The notes: generated by a model from the letters alone, not told the origin. A DNA stretch of 7,339 nucleotides from Lentisphaerota bacterium (GCA_016934225.1 JAFGTH010000169.1:1-7339); one strand, 5' to 3'; shown: positions 1-6,991, numbered from the stretch's first letter. A program made the numbers and translations.

Positions 1-2
1 CA

Positions 3-110
3 GTGACCGAGTACACATATGTCTACGTGCTGCGAAGCTGCTCGCACAAAGAGCGGTACTATACCGGATTGACCAAGGACGAAGCCGTCTATTTGTTGCG
101 TCGAACTTGA
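3..110 (+). pseudogene. Truncated GIY-YIG nuclease domain, N-terminal fragment
   Basis: This short reading frame begins at a GTG, or further left outside the window, and stops after about 35 residues. It contains VYVLRS followed 10 residues later by YYTGLT, the two strands that give the GIY-YIG endonuclease fold its name, with YVYVL and YYTGL in the usual register. In full-length small GIY-YIG proteins (about 80-100 residues) a helix with Arg and His-Asn residues and a catalytic Glu should follow. Here the frame ends in EAVYLLRRT and a TGA, and I found no continuation in the other two frames. The likely reading is a decayed or truncated gene. Translation or sequencing error, or a chance match, cannot be excluded for so short a piece. 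Confidence 0.5.
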
Positions 111-451
111 TTGCTTGCCCAAACAAGAAAATGGCCCGTCAGCCAGTTTGATTTCATTGGACACCGCCGCAACACAATAGCATGCAGCTTATACTCACAA
201 CAACGATGAGGTCCTCTCATATCGAACCAGCTGAGGGCCAAAACAATAAATAAGCACGATCCATGCCATTGAAAAACAGCTTTTTGTATATGCGGTTAAT
301 TTGATCATAAATAACAGAACCATGACAATTTACGGACAATGTCCCCAAGATTGAACGGATATTGTGAAACGGTAATTTTTGTTTCTCGCACAACGAAGAA
401 TCAAAATTTAGAAATTGATTCCTGGCGTTGCCGATTGAATAGTTCTTGTGT

Positions 452-481
452 TTTACATAGGAACTGTTGAGTATTCATAAT
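452..481 (+). promoter_or_regulatory. Predicted sigma70-type promoter of top6B-top6A
   Basis: TTTACA at 452-457 (5 of 6 to the -35 consensus) is followed after 18 bases by CATAAT at 476-481 (5 of 6 to the -10 consensus). Transcription would start near 488, leaving a leader of about 115 bases before the preferred top6B start. It is the best promoter-like pair I found by eye in the gap. The call rests on consensus match only. Confidence 0.5.
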
Positions 482-502
482 TACTATTGTTTTCATTATG
501 AA
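474..502. repeat. 8-bp inverted repeat overlapping the -10 box (possible operator)
   Basis: TTCATAAT at 474-481 is mirrored by ATTATGAA at 495-502, with a 13-base spacer. The half-site centres are 21 bp apart, about two helical turns, as expected for a dimeric repressor. The left arm contains the predicted -10 box and the right arm lies just past the predicted start site. No T-run follows, so it does not look like a terminator. AT-rich DNA makes chance matches easier, so this is only a candidate. Confidence 0.3.
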
Positions 503-605
503 AAGTACGAAGATGGCTGGAAGATTGCTTGTTCCAGGGAGAAAATATGTTTCCCTCGGTTTTGTATGTTATGCATGACGAATAATGAAGAATAGGGTAT
601 CTCGC

Positions 606-2318
606 ATGGCTAGCAGAAGGAATATATTGGCGGAGACGGCTGAAGGAATGGCGCAGAAGCAGAGGGAGATCTCTGTATCGGAATTCTTCTCAAAAAACCG
701 TCATTTGCTTGGTTTCGATAATCCGCGGAAGGCGTTACTAACGACTGTGAAGGAAGCTGTTGACAATGCCTTGGATGCATGTGAGGAGGCCAGGATAGTA
801 CCGGAAGTGAGCGTCGAAATAGAACAAACTGGTGTTTCTAGATTCAGGATAATAGTCACGGACAATGGTCCTGGTATTGTTAAAGCGCAAATTCCTCAGA
901 TATTTGCAAAGCTTCTGTATGGATCAAAATTTCACAGATTACGCATGTCGCGAGGACAGCAAGGGATTGGGATAAGCGCTGCCGGTATGTACGGGCAGTT
1001 AACTACCGGCAGTTCGACAGTGATTCTATCGAAAACCAAGCGGAACAAGAAAGCCAACAAAATTGTTGTTCAGATAGACGCTCGCAAAAACAAACCGACC
1101 ATTCTTCAGGATGAAGAAGTCTCATGGGAACCGACATTTCCGCAGGTGGATGCAAACGGGAAACAATGCGAGAATGTCAGCTATAACCATGGAACCTCCG
1201 TATCAATTGAAATGGAGGCGTCGTATATAAGGGGCAAGTTATCGGTTGACGAATATCTTAAGCAGTGCGCGGTGGTGAATCCTCACCTTGAGATTCTCTG
1301 TCGAGTTAGGCTCTTAAAAAAACAGAATGATGACGGCAACGATGGGGCAAAAAAAGATCAAAATGCGCGAATTGAGACGGAAGATGCTCCGTGGATCGTG
1401 TTTCATCGTGTAAACAAGAAACTTCCGGATCCGCCCGATGAGATCAAGCCTCATCCGCATGGAGTCGAACTCGGCGTGTTGATGCAGATGTTAAAGGATT
1501 CGAATGCTCGGACTTTGCGTGCGGCGTTGAGCCAGGATTTCTCAAGGGTCGGCAGCGGAACGGCCCTGGCGATATGCAAACATGCAAAACTCAGTCCGAA
1601 AGCCAGGCCTGCCCGGATCGCTCAGAATGAAATTGAAGCTTTGTACAAGGCGATCAATGAGACGAAGCTTATGCGTCCGCCCACCGATTGTCTCTCTCCG
1701 ATTGGCGAGGAGCAGATTGTTGCCGGGCTTAAGAAAGAAATTGTCGCGGATTTTTATACAGCGGTTACTCGTGCGCCCATGGTGTATCGCGGCAATCCAT
1801 TCCAAATTGAAGCCGGTGTGGCCTATGCAAAGGGTGTTCAGGGTTCAGAGTTGAGCATGGAGGATCCGGTGCGCTTAATGCGCTTTGCTAACAGGGTTCC
1901 GTTGTTGCATATGGCGGGAGGTTGCGCGATAACCAAGGCAGTTACCGGTGTCAACTGGCGCAGTTATGGTTTGGCGCAGCCACGCGGATCCTTTCCGGTT
2001 GGGCCGATGGTGATAATGGTTCACGTTGCAAGTGTGTGGGTTCCGTTTACAAGCGAGAGCAAGGAAGCAATTGCTCACTATCCCGAGATTATCAAGGAGA
2101 TAACATATTGTCTTCAGGAATGCGGTCGGCGTTTGTCGGTATATTTAAAGCGTAGGTATAAACAAGCCGAAATGGCGCGTAAGCGGGACTATATTGCGTT
2201 ATATATTCCACATCTTGCGCAGGGAATACAGGACATACTAAATCTAAACGATCGTCAGAAATCCATTGTAACCAAGAACCTGAATAAAATGCTTGAACGC
2301 ACGCATCTGGAGACCTGA
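606..2318 (+). CDS. top6B: DNA topoisomerase VI subunit B (GHKL ATPase)
   Basis: This is the ATP-binding subunit of type IIB topoisomerase VI. It binds ATP, dimerises and drives duplex passage through the break made by subunit A. Numbering from ATG 606 (570 residues), the GHKL motifs are complete: the N-box EAVDNALDACEEA (E50, N54), DNGPGI (86-91), the glycine-rich RGQQGIGISAAG (116-127) and HGT (195-197). A transducer domain follows, with RFANRVPLL (426-434), ITKAV, and FTSESKEAI carrying the switch lysine K486. A hydrophilic Asn/Asp/Lys-rich insert lies near 237-256. Length is slightly above that of archaeal relatives, and no extra C-terminal domain is evident. ATG 606 is preferred because TAGGG lies 8 bases upstream. 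ATG 585 is in frame, adds seven residues and has no visible ribosome site. top6A follows 58 bases downstream. Confidence 0.96.
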   Translation: MASRRNILAETAEGMAQKQREISVSEFFSKNRHLLGFDNPRKALLTTVKEAVDNALDACEEARIVPEVSVEIEQTGVSRFRIIVTDNGPGIVKAQIPQIFAKLLYGSKFHRLRMSRGQQGIGISAAGMYGQLTTGSSTVILSKTKRNKKANKIVVQIDARKNKPTILQDEEVSWEPTFPQVDANGKQCENVSYNHGTSVSIEMEASYIRGKLSVDEYLKQCAVVNPHLEILCRVRLLKKQNDDGNDGAKKDQNARIETEDAPWIVFHRVNKKLPDPPDEIKPHPHGVELGVLMQMLKDSNARTLRAALSQDFSRVGSGTALAICKHAKLSPKARPARIAQNEIEALYKAINETKLMRPPTDCLSPIGEEQIVAGLKKEIVADFYTAVTRAPMVYRGNPFQIEAGVAYAKGVQGSELSMEDPVRLMRFANRVPLLHMAGGCAITKAVTGVNWRSYGLAQPRGSFPVGPMVIMVHVASVWVPFTSESKEAIAHYPEIIKEITYCLQECGRRLSVYLKRRYKQAEMARKRDYIALYIPHLAQGIQDILNLNDRQKSIVTKNLNKMLERTHLET

Positions 2319-2376
2319 AGCAAGACACGTTTGGACAAGCGTATGCATGTGGCGGTATTCGGTTGGGGGGTATGAT

Positions 2377-3633
2377 ATGGCTGGAAAGAAAAGCAGAATA
2401 AAAGCATTGCGCATTGCGCGAAGAGCGTCACCGAAAAAAACCGCATTGATTGGCAAGAAGATTGGAAAGTCTGGAAGCGCGGCAGTTCGGAAGGGTGCGA
2501 AGGTTGCGGTAGGATCAGTCAAGGCACCCCCGGTGGTCAGTAAAAAGGAAGCTTCGGCCCGGATTGTCGCCACTGCAGAGACAATTTATCATGATATCGT
2601 CAAGAAGCATAAGAAACCCAGCATGAGTTTCCCTGTTCGTTCCTTGTCGAATGTTAAGTATGATATAAAACGTGGTCATTTCGAGATTAAAGGCAAGATG
2701 TCCACCAGGACGTTGACATATAATACGGTCAAGACCTTTGCTCAATCAATGCGTCTGATGGCGACGACCAAGAAAGATCTTCTGGACAGGGACGATATAG
2801 CCGGAAAACGTGAAATTTATTACAACAGCAAGAGTTGGGGAGAGTGTCGGTTTGATCAACAGCCGGAGAGCGATGCCTTGTTGGATGATACAGAGGCGAT
2901 GCTGGGCATTAATCGAGAGCAGTTAGGTTACGTGCCTGAAGAACGGGGTGGGGATGTGGCGGGTCCGTTAGTAGTTGTTGACCGGAATCCAAAGAGCGGA
3001 CAACGCGTAAAGATAGACTGTTCCAAATTGGGAACCGGTGCTTGGAGTATACCATCCCGAGTCGAACAGCTTGAGTTTGAGTGTACGGGTAAGTTTATTC
3101 TTGTAATAGAAACTGCATCATTGTTTCAACGTCTTGTGCATCATCAGTTCTATGACACTGCGAAATGCGTACTGGTTTCAATGAGCGGCGTACCGACTCG
3201 AGCCTGTCGCAGGTTCATTCGGCGTTTAGCAGACGATAAAAAACTGCCTGTGCTGGTGTTTACTGATGGGGATCCGTACGGGTACTGTAATATCTACAGG
3301 ACATTAAAAGTTGGGTCGGGGCAAGCCGCTCATATTAATAGATATTTTTGCGTTCCTCAGGCGCGTTATTTAGGCGTAACGCCGCAAGACATAGCCGACT
3401 ACAAGCTGGAAGATGCGACGCATCCGTTGGAAGCTGTAGATATAAAGCGTGCGAAAGATGCGCTGAAAAACGATCCTTTCATACAGCATCATAAGGAATG
3501 GCAGGCGGCGTTGAACCAAATGCTTGCTATGGGTGTTCGCATAGAGCAACAGGCTTTTGCCAAACACGGATTGAACTTTGTTCTTGAGAGATACCTTCCT
3601 GAAAAACTGAAAAAGAAGCAGTTTTTGCCTTAG
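2377..3633 (+). CDS. top6A: DNA topoisomerase VI subunit A (Spo11-like, DNA-cleaving)
   Basis: This is the catalytic subunit that cuts both DNA strands through a 5'-phosphotyrosyl link. From ATG 2377 it has 418 residues. The winged-helix/5Y-CAP part holds REIYYNSKSWG, with the catalytic tyrosine expected at Y149, then DQQPESD (160-166). The Toprim part holds VIETASLFQRL (E245), SGVPTRACRRFIRRL (270-284) and FTDGDPYGY with D297 and D299. The end, EQQAFAKHGLNFV then YLPEKL, matches the family C terminus, so the gene is intact. Residues 1-57 form an unusual tail with 18 Lys/Arg and no acidic residue, which archaeal enzymes usually lack. ATG 2377 is chosen because a GGGGG run lies 6 bases upstream. 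In-frame ATGs at 2293 and 2347 exist, the former overlapping top6B. It is presumably co-transcribed with top6B. Confidence 0.96.
   Translation: MAGKKSRIKALRIARRASPKKTALIGKKIGKSGSAAVRKGAKVAVGSVKAPPVVSKKEASARIVATAETIYHDIVKKHKKPSMSFPVRSLSNVKYDIKRGHFEIKGKMSTRTLTYNTVKTFAQSMRLMATTKKDLLDRDDIAGKREIYYNSKSWGECRFDQQPESDALLDDTEAMLGINREQLGYVPEERGGDVAGPLVVVDRNPKSGQRVKIDCSKLGTGAWSIPSRVEQLEFECTGKFILVIETASLFQRLVHHQFYDTAKCVLVSMSGVPTRACRRFIRRLADDKKLPVLVFTDGDPYGYCNIYRTLKVGSGQAAHINRYFCVPQARYLGVTPQDIADYKLEDATHPLEAVDIKRAKDALKNDPFIQHHKEWQAALNQMLAMGVRIEQQAFAKHGLNFVLERYLPEKLKKKQFLP
3602..3626. terminator. Weak A/T-flanked hairpin at the end of top6A
   Basis: AAAAACTG at 3602-3609 pairs with CAGTTTTT at 3619-3626 across a 9-base loop. 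It lies in the last codons of top6A, between the converging top6A and kinase genes. The A-stem-T arrangement could work on either strand, but only three G-C pairs hold the stem. A second inverted repeat, TCGGAC/GTCCGA, lies at 3641-3664 without a T-run. Neither is a strong intrinsic terminator. Confidence 0.2.
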
Positions 3634-3718
3634 ATGTGTTTCGGACTGGACGTGGCGTGTCCGATTCAAGTTGCGTTGAAACGATTGCGCTTATGCGGCG
3701 ATTTGCAAGGGAACGGAA

Positions 3719-5095
3719 TCATCGTTTTTTTGGATTGGTTTTTCTGATGTGACGGGTGGTGGATCGAGAAGAAGCTTTTGTAAATGGCGCTGCGGCGCTG
3801 GAGAACGCTTTCGAGAATTCTGCTACGGTCTCCCACCGTGTTTTCGGATCTGAGGCCATGGCTTTTTCCAGTACATTCCTGATTTTGGTTGGAACCCCTG
3901 TCAGCGGTTCGGGTTCCATATGCAACGCATCCATATAAGATATATTTTCCGGGAAAGGATGTTTGCCGGTGGCGAGTTCGTAGGCCACAATTCCGAGAGA
4001 GTATATATCGGTCTTTGGCGTGACTGTTTCTCCGCGCTTTTGTTCGGTGCTCATGTAGACCGGCGTTCCTGTAATGTAATCGGAGTCTGTCTGCTTGCCC
4101 ATGAGGCATGCAAGACCGAAATCTATTATCTTTATGAATCCGTCAACACTAAGCAGGATGTTTTCCGGTTTCAGATCCTGATGTATAACATTATGTTCAT
4201 GAGCATAGGATAGCGCCGATGAACATGCTTGTACGATCAGCGCTACGGAATTAATCGGCAGTTTTCCGTCTTGTGTGATTACGTGTCGGAGCGAGCATCC
4301 GTCAACATATTCCATAACGAGGAAATGGTCTGCCCCTGCTTTGTCAAAGTTGTACAACCGCACAATATGCCGATGAGATAACGTCATGGCGATTCTTGCT
4401 TCTTCTTTGAGTACTGATATCTCTTCGTAACTGGATGTCAAATTTGGACTAAGCACTTTAACGGCGACATTTGTGTGAAGAAACAAATCTTCAGAAAGAT
4501 AAACTATACCAGTTCTTCCGGTGCCGAGCACTTCGCCGAGTTTGTAACGATCGCCAAGCGTTTCACCGGTGCGAAATTGCGAATTGCCGGGCCATATGTT
4601 TGCGCTGGCATGTTCGTGGATTATGGGAAGCGATTGTTTAAGTACGACAGTAGTCTCGCCGGCGGAGGAAAACATTCTTGCTTTTGGACGTGCCTGTTTA
4701 GTGTAACGGTTGATTCCATCTGCTACCAATTGCCGTACCTCGAGCGTGTCGAGCGGTTTCTCAAGATATTTGGAAATGCCTCCTCTGTTAAGGGCTGTTA
4801 TCATGTCGTCGCGGTCCATTTTGCCGCTCATCAGAATGGATACTATATCGTTATTGGCTTTGCGGCCGGCGGCAAGTATTGCATTCCCGTCTATTTTGTT
4901 GTCCATATGGAGATCGCAAATCAACAGGGAGATTTCTCTCGTCGAAAGGATCTTTATTGCTTCCAGAGGATTGTCGGTGGTGACAATCTCATAGGGTAAA
5001 TCCTCGAGGCATGTCGCAAGCAGGTCGAGCACATCCTTGTCGTCATCAACTATTAATACTGTGTTGCGTTTCTCATTCATTATTTTGTCATACAT
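3719..5095 (-). CDS. Receiver domain-Ser/Thr protein kinase fusion
   Basis: This is a soluble signalling protein of 458 residues (from ATG 5095) that joins a two-component receiver to a Hanks-type kinase. The receiver (about 12-128) has the acidic DDD at 17-19, phospho-acceptor D61, S90 and K113 of KP. A linker of about 50 residues follows. The kinase (about 184-435) has GTGRTGIV (191-198), VAVKV with K213, a helix-C Glu at 231 or 232, HQDLKPEN (305-312; D307, K309, N312), DFG (325-327) and GTPVYMSTEQ. Two usual residues differ: HRD reads HQD and the APE-type motif reads STE. The tail is basic and no membrane segment is seen. Phosphorylation of the receiver probably controls the kinase. In-frame ATG 5080 and TTG 5113 are alternative starts, and none has a clear ribosome site. 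It converges on top6A with an 85-base gap. Confidence 0.93.
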   Translation of the reverse strand: MYDKIMNEKRNTVLIVDDDKDVLDLLATCLEDLPYEIVTTDNPLEAIKILSTREISLLICDLHMDNKIDGNAILAAGRKANNDIVSILMSGKMDRDDMITALNRGGISKYLEKPLDTLEVRQLVADGINRYTKQARPKARMFSSAGETTVVLKQSLPIIHEHASANIWPGNSQFRTGETLGDRYKLGEVLGTGRTGIVYLSEDLFLHTNVAVKVLSPNLTSSYEEISVLKEEARIAMTLSHRHIVRLYNFDKAGADHFLVMEYVDGCSLRHVITQDGKLPINSVALIVQACSSALSYAHEHNVIHQDLKPENILLSVDGFIKIIDFGLACLMGKQTDSDYITGTPVYMSTEQKRGETVTPKTDIYSLGIVAYELATGKHPFPENISYMDALHMEPEPLTGVPTKIRNVLEKAMASDPKTRWETVAEFSKAFSSAAAPFTKASSRSTTRHIRKTNPKKR

Positions 5096-5102
5096 CCAGA
5101 CA

Positions 5103-5132
5103 TTTGTATTCAATACTGCGATTCATAGTCAA
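5103..5132 (-). promoter_or_regulatory. Predicted promoter of the receiver-kinase gene
   Basis: On the - strand TTGACT (5132-5127, 5 of 6 to consensus) is followed after 18 bases by TACAAA (5108-5103, 4 of 6). Only seven bases separate the -10 box from ATG 5095, so transcription may start at or next to the start codon. Confidence 0.4.
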
Positions 5133-5225
5133 GATCAAAGCGTTTTGCTTGATTGCAGCAGATAAACACAGTATCAGAAAAGCCTGCCAAAAGAAAAGAT
5201 GACAATAGCAGGCGATAAACTTGAC

Positions 5226-5254
5226 TTGAACAGTCTGGTGCGATGTTCTATATC
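5226..5254 (+). promoter_or_regulatory. Possible promoter of the Mut7-C gene
   Basis: TTGAAC (5226-5231) and TATATC (5249-5254) are separated by 17 bases, each matching the consensus at 4 of 6 positions. The ATG lies 32 bases downstream. It is a modest match in the spacer shared with the divergent kinase gene. Confidence 0.25.
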
Positions 5255-5286
5255 GCAATGCAGCAAACACAAGCAAGACGGGCGCA

Positions 5287-5775
5287 ATGGCCGAATCAGA
5301 AAACAAGCGGTTCATAGTTGATCATATGCTCATTAAACTGGGCAAATATCTGCGAATCTTGGGTTACGATGCTCAATGGGATTGCGCTGTTCGAACACAT
5401 GAACTGATACTCAGAAGCAACAGAGAATCACGCGTGTTTGTTACTCGCAACACCAAAATAGACGATCAATATCCGCGTCCGACAGAAGTTGTGCATATAT
5501 TGTCACATGATCCAGTCGAGCAACTTCAAGAAGTTGTCAACGAGTTCGGATTGAATGTGGAAAGCTTGGTTTTTTCCAGGTGTGTGCGTTGCAACGCGAT
5601 ACTGCTACGAGCTTCAAAAAAAGAAGCGGAGCAAGCTGTGCATCCCAATGTGTTCAGGAGATACTCCGTGTTTTACAAATGTCCTGAATGCGGCGAAATC
5701 TTCTGGCGCGGTAGCCATGTGCGCAATACCTGCCGAAAACTGGGAATTCGCAATCTTTGCGATTTGGATGATTAA
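5287..5775 (+). CDS. Mut7-C RNAse-domain protein (PIN-like plus zinc ribbon)
   Basis: This 162-residue protein matches the stand-alone Mut7-C family, a PIN-like fold named after the C terminus of C. elegans MUT-7 and common in bacteria and archaea as short proteins. The N-terminal signature FIVDHMLIKLGKYLRILGYD (9-28) is clear and keeps D12. The C-terminal zinc ribbon is complete, with C99-x2-C102 (RCVRCN), C132-x2-C135 (KCPECG) and the usual FWRGSH (139-144). In the middle, the family's conserved Asp before EL is T37 (THEL), and the TRD motif reads TRN (N55). Metal-dependent nuclease activity is therefore uncertain. RNA as substrate is a family prediction, not shown here. Upstream GACGGG is a weak ribosome site. 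It appears monocistronic and faces the nitroreductase operon. Confidence 0.88.
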   Translation: MAESENKRFIVDHMLIKLGKYLRILGYDAQWDCAVRTHELILRSNRESRVFVTRNTKIDDQYPRPTEVVHILSHDPVEQLQEVVNEFGLNVESLVFSRCVRCNAILLRASKKEAEQAVHPNVFRRYSVFYKCPECGEIFWRGSHVRNTCRKLGIRNLCDLDD

Positions 5776-5889
5776 TTCAAATATCGCAGTACTCAGTGAA
5801 AGGCATCGGATCTCAACGGGCGTTTTGCTCAAGACAGATCTGTCCGGCGATGGTTGGACATGTAGCAGTTGAAGCGATATTCGGATTAA

Positions 5890-6408
5890 CTACCACTTCT
5901 CATAATGCACGGCCGCTTCATTGTACCTGGTTCGTGCTTGAGGAATTGAATTTGGCCAGCCGATAGATATGACCGACACCGGCACGATGTTGTCGTGCAG
6001 ACTGAAGAGTCCGCGAATGTGATTGATTCTCTCACGGCGGGGATGGACGCCTAACCAGCAAGCGCCAAGGCCAAGCATGCTTGCTGCAAGCAGGATGTTT
6101 TCGATTGCAGCGCTGCAATCCTGAATCATGTAGGATTCCTGGCTGTCATGGGCTTTGTTCATATCGCCGCATACGACTACTCCCACTCCGGCCTTTCTCA
6201 GCATTTGTCCGTTCGGCAAACCGTTTGCGATTTGGCCCAGCATGTTTTTGTTGCGCACAACAATGAAGTGCCAGGGATCTTTTGTTACAGCGGATGGCGC
6301 TGCCATGCCGGCTTCCAGTATGTCTTTTATCATATTGTCAGGTACTTCCCGGTTCTTGTATTCCCGAATACTTCGTCGCGCGAATATGCTTTTAAGATTT
6401 GAGTGCAT
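5890..6408 (-). CDS. Nitroreductase family protein (FMN-dependent oxidoreductase)
   Basis: This is a compact 172-residue nitroreductase-fold flavoprotein, expected to be a cytoplasmic FMN-binding homodimer that uses NAD(P)H. Visible signatures are RRSIREYK (11-18), which contacts the FMN phosphate, AAPSAVTKDPWHFIVV (36-51), the dimer helix DCSAAIENILLAA (97-109), GLGACWLGVHP (113-123), ISIGWP (147-152) and the C-terminal RYNEAAVHYEKW (161-172). The length suits the short family branch. The natural substrate cannot be read from the sequence. ATG 6408 is chosen because GGAG lies 5 bases upstream and the family begins just before its first helix. A longer frame to 6453 would run into the HD gene. 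It starts 22 bases after that gene's stop and is presumably co-transcribed with it. Confidence 0.94.
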   Translation of the reverse strand: MHSNLKSIFARRSIREYKNREVPDNMIKDILEAGMAAPSAVTKDPWHFIVVRNKNMLGQIANGLPNGQMLRKAGVGVVVCGDMNKAHDSQESYMIQDCSAAIENILLAASMLGLGACWLGVHPRRERINHIRGLFSLHDNIVPVSVISIGWPNSIPQARTRYNEAAVHYEKW

Positions 6409-6430
6409 ACATTCTCCATTGTTAGCTAAA

Positions 6431-6985
6431 CTAAAGCCCGAGAACATTATCAATGCCTTGCATGGCTTTTAAAGCGAGTTCAGCGAACTCGGGCAACGGT
6501 ATTCCGATGAGTTCACATTCATGAATAATATCCCTGTTCACCGACCTCGCAAATGATTTCTCTTTCATTCTCTTGACAATAGACTGAGGTTTCACGGCTG
6601 CAAGTTTTTTGTCGGGATGAACAAGTGTTGTGGCAATGATAAGACCGGTAATAGTTTCTCCTGCTGCGAGAGCGTGGTGAAAGACTGTCGAACGCTTTTC
6701 ATTGTGCGCTAATTCATTGTGCATTCTGATTGCGTCAATAATTTCCGGATCAATGCCGTGCGACTGGAGTATCTTCATAGATTCGATGCCGTGAGAGTGA
6801 AGGTTGGCTTCGGTGAGTTCGACGTCCAAATCGTGCAGTAGTCCTGCAAGCGCCCACATTTGGCGGTTTTTGCCGAGCTTGTCGGCTAGCGCCGCCATTA
6901 CTGCCTCTGATGCGAGGCAGTGTTTAATAAGATTTTCGTTTTTCAAATGTTCGCGTAGGAGCTTCAGAGCTTCGTCTCTGTTCAT
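6431..6985 (-). CDS. HD-domain (HDIG-type) predicted phosphohydrolase
   Basis: This 184-residue single-domain protein belongs to the small HD/HDIG hydrolases, whose members hydrolyse phosphoester bonds using bound metal. Motifs in order are HCLASEAVMAALA (22-34), GLLHDLD (48-54) with the HD pair H51-D52, SHGIES (65-70), IRMHN (86-90) and ALAAGETITGLI (105-116). A long family-typical segment follows from KPQSIVKRMKEKSFA (132-146) to the EFAEL helix. Where most relatives have AAD before the TGLI segment, as the last metal-binding Asp, this protein has Glu at 110, a conservative change. The substrate is unknown for this subfamily. No Shine-Dalgarno sequence precedes ATG 6985, and a promoter-like pair sits directly upstream. 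It is the first gene of an operon with the nitroreductase. Confidence 0.9.
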   Translation of the reverse strand: MNRDEALKLLREHLKNENLIKHCLASEAVMAALADKLGKNRQMWALAGLLHDLDVELTEANLHSHGIESMKILQSHGIDPEIIDAIRMHNELAHNEKRSTVFHHALAAGETITGLIIATTLVHPDKKLAAVKPQSIVKRMKEKSFARSVNRDIIHECELIGIPLPEFAELALKAMQGIDNVLGL

Positions 6986-6991
6986 GTCAAT

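Larger units (their letters stand above)
111..605. other. Non-coding upstream region of the topoisomerase VI operon
   Basis: About 495 bases lie between the GIY-YIG fragment and top6B with no convincing gene on either strand. The DNA becomes AT-rich towards the right. It holds the promoter-like pair at 452-481 and the inverted repeat at 474-502. Smaller inverted repeats are also visible, for example ATGAG/CTCAT at 206-220 and GAATCAA/TTGATTC at 398-421. No tRNA, riboswitch or CRISPR structure was recognised. Confidence 0.6.

Noticed and set aside
2244..2573. 109-codon open frame on the - strand across the top6B/top6A junction
   Set aside because: It is antisense to two well-supported genes and shows no domain signature.
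3099..3120. Toprim motif of Top6A reading IET rather than the IEK seen in many Toprim proteins
   Set aside because: Thr after the catalytic Glu is, to my knowledge, normal in topoisomerase VI A subunits, so it is not an anomaly.
4475..4999. 174-codon open frame on the + strand
   Set aside because: It is exactly antisense to the receiver-kinase gene, whose domains are fully recognisable; the antisense protein shows no family motif.
5833..5844. 12-bp perfect palindrome GACAGATCTGTC between the converging Mut7-C and nitroreductase genes
   Set aside because: One or two such palindromes are expected by chance in a window this long, it has no loop or T-run to act as a terminator, and it is not near a promoter.
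5841..5860. TGTCC/GGACA hairpin in the same convergent gap
   Set aside because: A five-pair stem with a 10-base loop and no following T-run is too weak to call a terminator.
6155..6472. 105-codon open frame on the + strand
   Set aside because: It runs antisense across the nitroreductase and the end of the HD gene, has no ribosome site and resembles no family.
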